Source: Neonectria sp. B-13 (taxonomy: Eukaryota > Ascomycota > Sordariomycetes > Hypocreales > Nectriaceae). Taken from it: 64,000 bases of DNA. The notes beneath the pieces were generated by a model. That model was not told where the DNA came from and made no database searches. It was given only the letters and a program-made list of their open reading frames with translations. The first letter of the stretch is position 1; each line of letters opens with the position of its first letter. Shown piece after piece: positions 18,887 to 30,348 of this stretch. The stretch covers positions 434,001 through 498,000 of the forward strand of contig NOKP01000009.1 of the NCBI GenBank assembly GCA_002682825.1, in the 5' to 3' direction. A program made the position numbers and the translations under genes.

Positions 18887-20542
18887 TCAAGCCTTCTCAC
18901 GTCGTTCCATCTCAGCCTGCTCGTCTGCCGTCAGTGACGCCGTCGCCGAGCCTAAGTTGATCGTCACAACCAAACACAACGACGCAACAGCCAGCGCAAC
19001 GCCTGTCCAGAATCCAATCTGGAATTGTTCACGTTGAGGTACGTTTTCTTTCCCGCGGTGATCAAGCGTAACAGTGACTGCCAGCTCACCCACTCCCAGC
19101 CAAAAGGCCATGCCGAGATACAGCAGACTGCTGCAGAGCGCTCCGGCAACGGCTTGCAGCCGCCGAGGCATCGAGGTCGTGATGAAGATGTTGGTCACGT
19201 TGAAGGTGATGTCGACGCCGATCGTGCCGCACAGCATCGCCGGGAATATGTACGCCCAGAACAGGAACCGCTCCGACTGGGGGTCCTCCGGGATCAAGGC
19301 AAACAAAAGCACAGAGATCAGAAAGCCAAATCCGGAGATGATGAGCATGAGTCGGCCTGGCAAGAGATGCAGCACCAACCCTCCCACCAGTGCTAAGATA
19401 AGACCGCCGATCGCGAGCGGAGAGAACCACGCGGCGGTCTTCATGGGTGATTTATTAAGCACAGTTTCGATACTGCATATTGGTTAGCCAAAGAATCCTC
19501 CAAATAGTGCAGAAAGCAGTGTGACAACTTACTAGAAACTAGCATAGAACATGAACAGTCCAAAAATGCCGTATGAAAGGAACAGAGAGGCAACCAGTCG
19601 CTTCATGTACTTGGGGCGGAACAGCTCAGCTGGGAACAACGGTTGGGCCGACACCCATCCCTCCACGTAGACGGCAGCGCAAAGCAGGAGGAAGCCGAAG
19701 ATGAAGGTGACGTATATGTACGGAGTCCGCCAGCCGTCCGGGGCATGGCCTCCGTCGGTGAGGGCGAACACAACGAGGGCCAGTCCCGGGACGATGGTGC
19801 AGAGTCCCCACCAGTCCATGCGAATATCCGGGTTGGCATCTCCGAGGTTTGCTGGGATGGTGAGATAGCCAGTGGCGGCAATGATAAAGACGCAGACGGC
19901 ACCCATCCAGAAGAACCATCTCCATCCGATAATCTCGGCCGAGACGGCTCCCATGATGATGCCAAAGTAAAACCCAATGCAGCCAGACGCTGCGTATGCA
20001 CTAAACACCATGTTCTTCCGCGGACCGGGTCGGTATGTTTGGCCCATGAGAGCCAGACTCGCAGGCAGGAAAGCAGAGGATCCAATGCCTTGCATGGCTC
20101 GACACACAATCAGCATCGTCGTGTTCTGGCTGAAGCCGCAAATCAACGACCAGACGAGCAGCCAGACGTGGCCGCCGAGAAAGACAACGCGGCCGCCATA
20201 GCGCTCCGAGAGACGTGCAAAGGGAAGTAGAAGGACGGCGGTTGTCAAGTTAGGGACGGCGGCGGGCCAGGTTCGTGCCGACTCCGGGATGTTGAGCGTC
20301 TCGGCCAGGGCCGGGAGGGCGATGTTGAAGCCGCTGATGGTGTATTCGCTCATCATCATCGATCCCACAACGGCGAGGACAAAGCCAGTTTCGACGAGCC
20401 AGGATGAAAAGGCAGCTGGTCGCTGACGGCCGAGCAGCTCGAGTTGCTTCTGGTCCAAAATGTCAAAGCCATCGTTGCTGGTTTGGTCTTCCTGGGCAAG
20501 GACGCCTTCGTTGACTTGTCCCTTGGCGGCTGGTTGAGCCAT
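18887..20542 (-). CDS. MFS efflux transporter, DHA2-like (14-span drug:H+ antiporter)
   Basis: Two exons (20542-19533 and 19472-18887) around a 60-nt intron (GTAAGT...GGCTAACC...TGCAG) give 531 residues. The junction codon TA|T reads FYIETVLN without interruption. Hydrophobic segments fit 12-14 spans. The MFS motif A is present as RLSERYGGR, followed by CRAMQGIGSSAFLPASLALMG and GWRWFFW, which are typical of fungal multidrug or secondary-metabolite pumps. The N-terminal ~45 residues are cytoplasmic and acidic. No biosynthetic cluster surrounds it, so xenobiotic export is the simplest guess; the substrate cannot be read from sequence. Confidence 0.9.
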
Positions 20543-22941
20543 GGTAGTCTTTGAAACTCAAGCCTTTGTAGAAACAGTGCTAGAGGTGTGTTTTGTCTGG
20601 TATTGTTTGGACTGCTTCTGCAACGAAGAGGCTTGACTTTTATCAACGCCTCGAAGTCTCAGGTGGGGTTCCAGAGGCGTATGCATCTCGAAGAGCTCAT
20701 CTGATGGGACAGGAAGTTTTCAACGAGGGATAACGTAATCCTTCGCTTGCCGGGTATAATGCCCGAACGAAGACAACTATGACTTCTTCCTGTTTAGGCT
20801 ACGCAGATCGCCCTGTGGAGGGCGGGACGAGCAGAGGAAAATGTCTTGATTGAGCGTAGACCGGGCCAACTAGACTCCAGGATATGCCCTCACCTCCAGT
20901 AGGATTTGGGTAGTCGGCGTAACCTGCCAAAACGAGCCTAGTCGGTTGAGATCCTAGTGTGTAGGTTCTTCCAAAAACCGAATCCCCGGGAAAGTCCGTG
21001 TTCGGGCCTTGGCGTCTCCGCGGCTTGTCGAGAACACCACGGTTGTAATAACTTGTGCATTACGCCTTAAATGGAGATTCTACCCATGGACCAGAATTCG
21101 AGACACTTCTACGACTTGGAAATCAACAAAAATCAACAGACCTATCAAGGTACTCTGTAATCGAGTCACATTTGTTATCTCTGTGCGCGAGAACTCGAGT
21201 CTTCACAACTCCAGAAAACGGTGGGCCTCTCCATAAATGAATGAGTCATGCTACTTCTTCTAAAATCGGCTTGAACACTCACTCGCATCTGGCTTCTGGG
21301 AGGAAAGCCGGGGATGTTGTCAGATCATTGTTCTTTCATCGTCCATTGGTGTCATTCAAATGGACTTGCAGGTGGCCAATACAGCATTCCATTTTCAAGT
21401 AGAGTGAAGCGAGCTCCATTGACTCCTAACTGCCGTCTAAAGTTAGCCGCCACTACATACTTCTCAACTCTCATACCAGGCACTAAACTAATGGTTTGCA
21501 TTGAAAAAAATCCTGTAGCTGATAATCCGGCAGGTGAAAAAGCTTCTAGTAAATGCATCAGACTTGGGATGAAAGTTCTAAAGGATAGAGGGTAGATGAC
21601 TTTTGCTAAGGTGTCATATAAGTCAGACATAAGGCGTCAATATTAATTGATTGACTTGACTGAGTGAGCAAAAACTATCGGTTACCTGTAAAGCTTTCTG
21701 CAAACGCTCCTCTCAAACTGACCTACCCTACACCCTCGCGGGAAGGCAGAAGAAAATCCAACAACGATCATGTTAGGAGCAGAGAAATACAACGAGTCCA
21801 TACACACTATCCATACACACTATCCATGATCTACACGAAATAACTATCATGACTACGATGGTCTGAGCATCACTGAGATCGACTTTTATCTAGCACGGTA
21901 TGGAATGGAGGGGCAAGGCGGAAAAGATTTGGCCAGCGAGGAGACTTCTTGAGATGTGGCGTCAGAAAGTGTTCGAAAGTAGATTCTCGGAACCGAGGCG
22001 AAATTTAAACTGGAACGATCAGGCAAAGAGTAAGATAGCTGAACTACCTTCGTGAGGAGCATCTTCCAATCAATGAGGCCCGAACGCCTCTCGGCCAAGC
22101 AACCCTAGATGTCCGGGGCTCCCTGCAAACTCATGCCGGTTCGTCCGATGTCTGCTGAGCCGGGATTCACAACGGGCCATCAAATCCACTCCAACACGTG
22201 GGAGGTGTTATCGTTTAAGCTTGACTTCTTTTTAAATAGAAAGAGCCCGGTCCCTGTCGTCATGCCCAGCCCTAAAACCTTTGTGCTAGATATAATGAAA
22301 TTACGTATTACCGGACCAGGGTCTCATTAGCCCCCGGATCCCGAGAACCCCGTGTCCGGCGCTCGAGAGTGGCTAAGCTGCAAGTCTGCAACGCTTTTGG
22401 ATGCCAAGACTCTTGGTGAAGCGTGAGAATCGCACGGTTGCACACAAGTGACGCATTGAATTCCGCAGCAGCGCAGAAAACAGGCGAATAGAAAAGAAAC
22501 ATTCGGTGTCGTCCGTCGCTCAACGCTAGCGAGGCGACCATCACAGCACTGACCCAGCGGGAAACGCCCAATATATGATCGATTTTTGCAGATAACTGGG
22601 TCTTCCTCTAATAATAGCGCCGGCCATGATTCAAAACGTTGGACTCGTATCCTAGGCCGACACCCCTTGGCGACACTCTGTCTCTTCTGGTGGCTCGTTC
22701 GAAGCCAAACTCCGCCAATCGGGCTTCCTGGAGACTTCATGCAAACTGGACCCTGGCTGGCTTTGGGCAATTCAAGCCACTCCCGAACTTTCCTCGTCAA
22801 ACGGATTGTCTTGGCCTTTTCTATAATTAGGATGCCAGCCGGAGGCCGTGGTGGCCTCCTTCCACAACATTTACGCCGTCTACGAAGAGGTAATATAAGA
22901 TTACGACGGGGGATAATTGAACGCGAGCAACACCAGAAGTC
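20543..22941. other. 2.4-kb intergenic region without a supported gene
   Basis: The region is mildly AT-rich in places. A duplicated ctatccatacaca unit lies near 21797-21826, and a CACGTG lies at 22195-22200. A minus-strand frame at 21352-21630 has no family I recognise and may be a decayed fragment. Confidence 0.45.
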
Positions 22942-24045
22942 ATGCCCCTTGTCGGTTCACTCGCTTCAATGTCGCCAATTATTCACCGCCAAAAACAGCA
23001 CACTATGTCTACAGAGCCCATCGAGTTTGACCCTCACGGCGACGTCAAACTCCAAGTCGGCCAAGCAGAGGACTCTGGTCCCATCATATTTACAGCTTGC
23101 TCTCGAACCCTGGCCCGAGTCTCTCCGGTATTTGAGCGGATGCTATTCGGAAACTTCGCAGAGTCGAAGCAAAATGTCACTTCTGGAAAGAAAGAGTGGA
23201 TCGTCAAGCTTCCCGCAGACAAAGCCGTTCCGCTCGCAGTCTTCATGTACATCTCCCACGGCCATCTCCACCGAGTACCAAAGAGACTGCCCATCAACGA
23301 GCTTTACGACCTCACGGCCTTGACAGACTACTATGACAGTACCCGGATTTTGGGGCCCTGGATTCACTCATGGATGGAGACGGTCGAAAGTGATGCCGGC
23401 GAGTCCCAGACATCCATGGCGCAGGCCCTGTGGGTTTCATGGGAGCTGGGAAGGCAGGATTTGTTCACGAGGATCGCACACAAGATGCTGATGGAGGCTG
23501 AGGGACCTGTTGGCTCCGGAGACCCTCTATTCCAAGATCTTAGCATGCCCCCAGGGATTATTGGTATGTGGCGCTCAACCCTATAAAACCCCAGAAGCTA
23601 ATTCACAGCAGAGAGGATCGATGCAATCCGCATAGATACGATCCAGGCGCTCCTCGATGTCTTCCACGACATGGTTGAAAACCTGATTGTAGTCGACGAG
23701 AAGCCCAGATGGTGTCACTACGCAGAATGGATGGGCCCTCACCGATGCGAGTCCATGATTCTCGGCTCGATGACCTTCTGCCTTGCCCGAGCGGGCCTTT
23801 GGCCACTCCCAAACCCGGAGGACGTCGAATACAGCATTCTATGGTTTTACCGGAAGATGACGAACCTGATCATCCATGACATCGGCAAAGCGGCCGAGAG
23901 GCCCCTCGTCGACCACCACAAGTGCAATCCTGGACCGTTCCTCCTGGACGAAGTCAAGAAAATCATCAACGGGATCCCAAACCCGGTGACAGACATTCAT
24001 TGTAAACTGATGGAGGAGCAGGTGCATAGACTGAGGCAACCATAA
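22942..24045 (+). CDS. BTB/POZ domain protein
   Basis: Two exons (22942-23563 and 23609-24045, intron 45 nt, GTATGT...TTCACAG) give 352 residues. The domain opens FDPHGDVKLQVG and continues through IIFTACSRTLARVSPVFERML and the KLPADKAVPLAVFMYISHG block. These are the beta-alpha elements of fungal BTB proteins, where the -SPVF-ML helix mediates dimerisation. No kelch, MATH or ankyrin repeats follow. The C-terminal half is alpha-helical with no recognised domain. The ATG at 23005 (A at -3) may be the true start and removes 21 residues that look non-conserved. BTB proteins of this type are multi-copy and uncharacterised in filamentous fungi; some act as CUL3 adaptors. Confidence 0.85.
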
Positions 24046-24410
24046 GTCTTCGTTTTGGTCGACTTTGGGATGGCGGATTGTACAACCAACGACGAGGTAT
24101 CACGTCAAGCGAGGTGTTTTTCAACAGGGTTTGATATCAGGCGTTTTTCGGACTGGACGAGGGTTACATTAGTTAGCATGATGAATGAGTATAGATATGT
24201 GTAAGAGAATCGAAAATCTAGGGTCAGGATGGTCAATTCTATGCATCTTCAAAACAAGAACCAACCGTAGTGTGTCACATTATCAGACGAGCGGGACGAC
24301 TGTTAATCTATCGAATGTCCCACTCTACAGCCACCGTTATAATAATTACCAGACTAAAACCACTCCTAACCATCTATCTTCTCCCCGCAGCTCCTAGGCT
24401 TCAAATCCGT

Positions 24411-26312
24411 TTACGGTGTGCACCTACCCATATAGCGCGGGTACAAGCTTGCCTCCCGTACTGTCCAGAGTTTCATAAGCCATGCCAGGAATCTACACCA
24501 CCATTAGCCTTAACAATATCCTACACAACCAACAATATCATACCTTTCTGCTCCAAGGCCGTATCCGCCATGAGGAGTTGAGCCATATTTGCGTTGGTCG
24601 GTGTACCAATAGTAGCTCGTTGGATCGATGCCTTCACGCTTGTACGCAGCCATGAGCTCCTCGTAATCCCAAATTCTCATGCTGCCTCCCACAATCTCAC
24701 CGACCCCGGGCATCAGAACATCAACAGACTCGGTCACGCGCTTATCTTCTTCACATCTCGGCATATAAAAAGACTTGATCTCGGCGGGAAAGTGAGTGAG
24801 GAAGATGGGGCGGTTGATTTCGTCCGTCATCTTGCGCTCAGCAGCTTCGGCACTGGACAGATCGAGTCAGTAAATTCAGGAATAGGGATGAGGAAAACCT
24901 ACATGTCATCACCAAAGACATGATCTTCATCATTCTCGTTCTTGATGCCCCTCTCTCGCAGCCATTCGATAGCGTCGGAGTAACGCATCCGAAGGAATGG
25001 CCGGGAAGGCTTAGAGAACTCGGGGTTGTGCTTCTTGATGGCCTCGGCGGCTTTAGGTGTTTCCAGCGTGAGGTCGATTACGCGGCAAATAACGTGTTCA
25101 ATGTGAGCGAGAAGATCCTCGAAGGCTATGAAGTCCAGCTCGGCTTCGACGTGTGTGTATTCGGCGAGCTATTGGATTTAGCGGACGATACAGTAACGGC
25201 TAGAGCACAAGTGCGCAGGCCTCTCGAGGAAGTGGAAAAGAAGAGCCCATCTGGCTAGCTAAAGTGGGAGTGGCACTTACATGACGTCTTGTGAGAGCCT
25301 TCTCTGCCCGGAAGGATTTCTCAATGCAGTAAACATCGCCAAGAACAGGCAGGACAGTCTCTAGATAGAGCTGGCTGGACTGAGTCAAGTACGACGTCTC
25401 ACCATAGTAGTCGAACTTGAACAAGGCACCTCCACCCTCAGCCTGGGTCTGCACAAGCGCCGGGGGGCTGACTTTCTTGAAATCCAGTTCCTTATACGTT
25501 GTATGGAAAGCAGCCTCGACAACATGCCGCACAAACATGACGTCCAGAGGCTTTTCGTGACGCAGAGCTAGGTGGCGCAGGGTGAGTTGTGTTTGGGCAT
25601 CCCCGTCGAGTGGCACTTGGTTTGTGAAGGCGTCGTCTCCTCCGGGAGCTCGTGAGATGATTCTGAAGTAATCAGCACGCAGCTCCCGGTCCAGGGGCGC
25701 GTCATGGCCGACCGGGACTTCCCACAGCTCGCCAGTGATCTCCATGGCCGTTTCCCGCGTGAGGGTCAAAGCCTCGTACGTCTTTGAGAGCTCGCCTGAG
25801 AGAAGACACTGCATTTTGTTGACTCCACGACGTAAGACCACGAAGACGAGGCCGCCTTGCTTGGCCACGCGCTGGACGCGGCCTTGAATGCGGATACGTA
25901 CTGCCTCGTTTGGCTCATCTTTGCTCTTGCGAAGGTGGCCGATGACACCGGGATCAGTCTCGGCGAGGCTAATCAGGACAGGTTTAGGAAGAGTCGGATC
26001 ATCGACGATCTGAATCTTCTTGGCCTCTTCCAATACCGCCTCGCGCGCTGCGTCCTCTGATGCCTCCTTTTCTGTTCGTTTCGCGGCGGCCTCAAGCTTC
26101 TTCCGTTGGTTGGCTGCGTAGTTGGCTGCCTTTTTCAATGCAGACTTTGCTGCGGGTTTGTACTCTTCGTCGTCCTTTTTCTTGACTCGATATTCGGTGT
26201 CGGGACCGTGGTGGAAGAACGCTTCAAGCAGGCTCTTCAATGGTGTGGATGCTGTGCCTGGCGTCTCGTGGGCGTCAACGCCGACTTCTTCGTCGATGAA
26301 TATCACCGCCAT
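24411..26312 (-). CDS. DED81: Asparaginyl-tRNA synthetase, cytosolic
   Basis: Four exons (26312-25281, 25168-24903, 24852-24544, 24492-24411) give 562 residues, close to yeast Ded81. A Lys/Ala-rich N-terminal extension (residues about 45-105) is followed by an OB-fold anticodon-binding domain ([12 protein letters not shown]). The class II catalytic core comes next: [11 protein letters not shown], motif 2 [21 protein letters not shown] split by the first intron, then [29 protein letters not shown] and motif 3 [14 protein letters not shown] split by the last intron. The GEIVGGSMR and SFYM blocks separate it from aspartyl-tRNA synthetase. The last 82-nt exon is essential: without it the frame ends in an unrelated tail. 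It charges tRNA-Asn in the cytosol. Exon joins all restore conserved residues, so the model is firm. Confidence 0.95.
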
Positions 26313-26757
26313 TTTGTATGATGCTTAGATTTCGAGAGTAAGAGCAGAAACGGAGAGGAAGGACATGTTTTCAGCTGCTCTCTGAGTCATATTGCAAGGA
26401 GATGATGACTCCTCGCACAACCCCGCGGCTACAGCCTTGGGACGCGGACACTGGAACGGCGAGCATACCTATATGAGTTGTGCCAGTTCTGAGAACCTCA
26501 ATCTAGATAACAACTAGATGGTCTCTAAATGGTACCTGAATAATTGCGTCCCCTGTCTTTCCATCCTCGTTGGTCGTTGATACCAACACTCGAGCTAACC
26601 GGCTATCACGGCATCAATCGGCGAGTTGTTTTTCCTTGCTGCCTCGTAGTATACATGACATCATCCCATCATCCACCTCACTCGTTCTCATCCTCGCATT
26701 GCAAGCCAGGTCTAGAGGTTGAAGCTGTCTCTTTGGTGCAGCTTCTCAGAGCTTGGC
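26313..26757. other. Divergent promoter region (asparaginyl-tRNA synthetase / zinc-cluster regulator)
   Basis: The 445 bases between two divergent starts contain no gene. There is no clear TATA box on either side. Confidence 0.4.
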
Positions 26758-28037
26758 ATGCCTCGGCTCTACCACACCAAGTCCAAGACAGGATGCAAGC
26801 GGTGTCGGGCGCGTCGGGTTAAGGTAGAGAGTCAGCCTCTGTTTACTAAGGGAGATCCGCTAAATAATAGGGTGTTACAGTGTGATGAGACTCGACCAAC
26901 ATGCGTGGGTTCGCTACAGCGTCTTCATGGGCGATTCTAAACGTGCCAATATAGGGTAGTTGTCGTCGCCACCAGGTCCAGTGTACATACGACCGAGTAG
27001 ACTCGTCGGACAATGCAACACATACCGGCACAGCACAGCTTGATAATGCATCCAAGGACCGAGCTCACAGCCCGTCAATGGCAGAAGGCCACGAACGGCG
27101 CCATCGAGAACTACGACTGATGCACGCCTTCATGGTCCAAACCTGTCCGACCCTCCCGGGGTCTCATCTCCCCGAACTCCTTGAGACCTGGGCGGTCGAG
27201 GTTCCCACGTTGGCACTGGACTACGAGCCTCTCCTTAGTGCCATCATGGCTCTTGCGAGCCATCACCTTGCGCGCAGACCCAAGACGCGGGAAGAGGCGG
27301 GCGAGTTCCTGACGCTGCGGTCGCTGTACCTCGAGTCCACGCTGCACAAGCACCGACGGGCGTTGGCGGACGTGACCAAGGAGAACGCGGATGCCGTCTG
27401 CTTCACCACTGTGATACTCACAATTGACACCATGGCAAACTTGGGAGAGCGGTCGTTGGAGCCTTACGAGCCTCCGACCCAGTGGCTGCACATATCAAGA
27501 GGCGTCGGAGAGGTCTGCAAGCTCGCCTTGGCTCTCATCAGAGACGACGCCGGCGCCAAGATCCGGCCCGTCGTGGACACGATGATGCCGTTCATCAGGC
27601 AGTTCCACTCGCTGAGCGGGCCAAACGCAGCGCTGGCGCATCTGCTTGAGCTGAAGGATGACGAGGCCGCCGACGCCGACGACATGCAAGCCTACGAGAC
27701 AACGACGCGACTCCTGGGCTGGGTCCTCTCGGGCCACGAGTCCCGCGAGGATCCCAAGATGTACTGCCGCAGACTGACGGCGTTCCCCGTGCTGGTTCCG
27801 GGGCACCTCATCACGCTGCTGGAACAGCGGCGGCCGCGGGCGTTGGTGTTGCTGGCGCACTTCTTCGCGCTGGCGGCGTATGCGAGCGAGTTCTGGTGGG
27901 TTGGGGAGACGCCGCGCCGAGAGATCTGTGCCATTCGGGGGGTTCTTGGCGTAGAATGGCAGGGCATGGTTGCAGGGCTGGGGGAGGTGGCGCCTGGTAA
28001 GGCTGAGCAGGGGGAGATGGACGAAGATCCAGAGTAA
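26758..28037 (+). CDS. Zn2Cys6 zinc-cluster transcription factor (short type)
   Basis: Three exons (26758-26823, 26881-26904, 26955-28037) give 390 residues. The binuclear zinc cluster is split over all three: CKRCRARRVK in exon 1, CDETRPTC in the 24-nt exon 2, and GSCRRHQVQC in exon 3. The spacing C-x2-C-x6-C-x6-C-x2-C-x6-C is exact. Both introns (57 and 50 nt) have GT-AG ends and phase-0 joins. Directly after the cluster comes a Ser/Asp-rich linker, then an alpha-helical ligand or activation region (LRLMHAFMVQTCPTLPG, LLSAIMALASHHLA, YLESTLHKHRRAL) of the Fungal_trans_2 kind. It has no obvious pathway partner; the neighbour 28585 is a membrane protein. No C-terminal coiled coil is visible. 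Confidence 0.9.
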
Positions 28038-28584
28038 GAAAGAAATAGAAGGGAAATGGATGAAATGCCTACTTTAAACACTTACGTCGACTCTTTGTGG
28101 CGGAGTCGATATGATTGATCGAGATGACACGGGAAGACGTGGATGATGTAAGATGGATCGTCGAGACGCTGGCTGTGTGTCCTCGTTCCTCGTTCTTCGG
28201 TATCGTTTAGTGCCCGCTTTTCCGCGTCGAAGGATCTCCCCCACAGTTCCTCTCGACCAAGATGCCGCAGTTACCAATGAAGTGCAATTAAAAAGACATA
28301 GATGGCGATCTATAGATGATCGTCTTCATCCTGCAGCTCGCTCGGTATCGTTCAGCTTGACGAAGATGCTCAACGGCCTCCGTCACGGCGATGGGATATC
28401 TCGAGTATAAAGACAGTCGAAAGGCAACAAAGGCTATCTTCATCTGCCTCACCTTCATCTGCCTCATCGACAAGCTGAGCATCACATCCATCTTCTCTGT
28501 GCACCAAGAAACCTTCCATTAAGCGCCAATAAACTCAATTGGCAGTCTCAACTTACACTCCACCCCACCCTCGCAGCTTCAACC
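28038..28584. promoter_or_regulatory. Upstream region of the DUF7702-like gene, TATA box
   Basis: TATAAAG at 28406-28412 lies about 175 bases before the ATG at 28585. A repeated cttcatctgcctca unit occurs at 28439-28468. No gene is visible. Confidence 0.4.
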
Positions 28585-29521
28585 ATGAGCCGTATTTCCA
28601 CAGCCGAACTGGCCATCTACGCCATCCTCTGCCTCCCGGCAATGTATATCCTGATCAAGCACGGCGGCCCGGGATTTCTAGGCTGGCTGTACATGATCAT
28701 TTTCTTCACCCTCCGCATCGTGGGAGGGGCGCTATCTCTGAGTGGCAGCTCCTCTGCCGGCCTGATCTCCAGTATTGGCCTCTCCCCGCTTCTGCTGGCC
28801 GCTGCCGGGATCCTCCATGAGGCGTAAGCCCCCCCCCAAGCCTGGAATCTTAATCCTTGATGCTTATGTGTTGGGGAATAGGAGAGTCTATTGCAACCCG
28901 CAGTTGGACCACAAGAGGGAGTGGATCAAGGTGGCATTGTACCACTTCCTTGTCACCGGCGGGCTCGCACTGGTGGCCGCGGGTGCATCCCATCTGCAAG
29001 ATAGCGACGCAGCGTCGAGCGACACGACGCTGGTGAAGACCGGGCTGGGCATCCTGGTGGTGGCCTGGGCGGTTCTGGCGGGTTGGGCGTGCTTCTCTCT
29101 ACGCCCCGTCGCCAGCGTCCGGCATCGACGATCGGATCCCGAGCGGGCCGGAACCATCGTATGTGCCCCGTATCTACCGACGTAGCATCACCTATCACGG
29201 TAGCAATGATGCCGGAATTAGAGGCGATACGATCTCGAGCTAACGCGCTACCAGCTTCTCTTCTCCGTGCTCTTCTCCATTGTCTTCATCGGCATCCGCC
29301 TCATCTACACACTAGTCTCCATGACGTCAAGCAGCGCGAGCCTCAACCCGAGCAGCGCGTCGGTGGCCGTCCAGGTCTGCCTGACGATGCTGCCAGAGCT
29401 CGCCACCGCATTGGGTTTCCTGGCCGTCGGGGCTTACACTCGAAACGTCCGATGCCTGTCGAGAGCGGAGGCCGGCCACGATATGAAGGGATGCAGCAAG
29501 GCCTCGTCGCCCACCGTCTAG
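28585..29521 (+). CDS. Seven-span integral membrane protein, DUF7702-like
   Basis: Three exons (28585-28823, 28882-29158, 29255-29521) give 260 residues. The introns are 58 nt (GTAAGC...AATAG) and 96 nt (GTATGT...GCTAAC...CCAG). I see about seven hydrophobic segments. Segment 1 is IYAILCLPAMYILIKHG and segment 2 is GWLYMIIFFTLRIVGGAL. Four to five more include VALYHFLVTGGLALVAAG, LGILVVAWAVLAGWACF and LLFSVLFSIVFIGIRLIYTL. The order matches a fungal membrane family of unknown function (DUF7702), with Arg in span 2 and a conserved FRxYR-like region replaced by FIGIRLIYT in span 5-6. It probably sits in the plasma or vacuolar membrane. The function is not known to me. Confidence 0.85.
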
Positions 29522-30348
29522 TTGCCACAGACTTACGAATAGGGTTTCACTCGACGGATACTCCGTAACTTACAGGTTTCACTTTACAGTTCGCAGGCGA
29601 AGACGACGGACGCCCAAGGTTCCGTCGCCGCGGATACGAGCGGATCGGCCTCGTTCCCCCACTCGGTCACTCACTCACACGCGCGAACACCCCGGTACCG
29701 TTCCTATCATTCCTATCAGGCCGTATCAACAAAGGGGCGGCGATCCTTTATGAGCAAGGGATGAACGGTACTTTGGACGCTAAGCGACGCTGATGCTCTT
29801 GTTAAACCGCGGCGCTGCCCCTCGCTTCGACGTGGAGACGCGCCTCGGCGGAATAGAAGGACATTTCCGCAGGGAAACCCCACACATTGGAAGCGCGAAT
29901 TAGCGATTAGCATTGAAAGAATTATAAACGAAAACAAAAATACATTAAGCCTCCGCGACGAATTTTCCACCTCTCGCTAGCTCGTGTTTACGTCGGGCGG
30001 CTTGGATGCCACCATGTCGCTTCGGGTAAGGGCTTGTCTCCATGGTGAATGGGTACTTCGTAGTTCAGGGAGTAAGCCTTGACGCATGCAGACGGTATTG
30101 GTGGATGTGTTGTTCATGCTCGGCGGGCGATGTTAGTGGATGGGTAGCTGTCTGAGCGAAGGCGTCGTCATTTCACATGCAATTGAGTCAATGAAGACAT
30201 GAATCGTGAATCAAGAAATGGATCTTGAATCAGACACGCGTCGTGAATCAAGAATCGTCTTTGCAAAAATAAAAAATTATGGATTGTTCGTCATTATTCT
30301 AAGTCGTTTATGATACAGTACATTACTCTTACGCCTCTTACGCTGGCC
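29522..30348. other. Intergenic region between convergent genes, short direct repeats
   Basis: A perfect 14-bp direct repeat (tcgtgaatcaagaa) lies at 30204-30217 and 30241-30254, with a degenerate third copy between them. The stretch 30260-30310 is AT-rich. No gene is visible. Confidence 0.5.
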
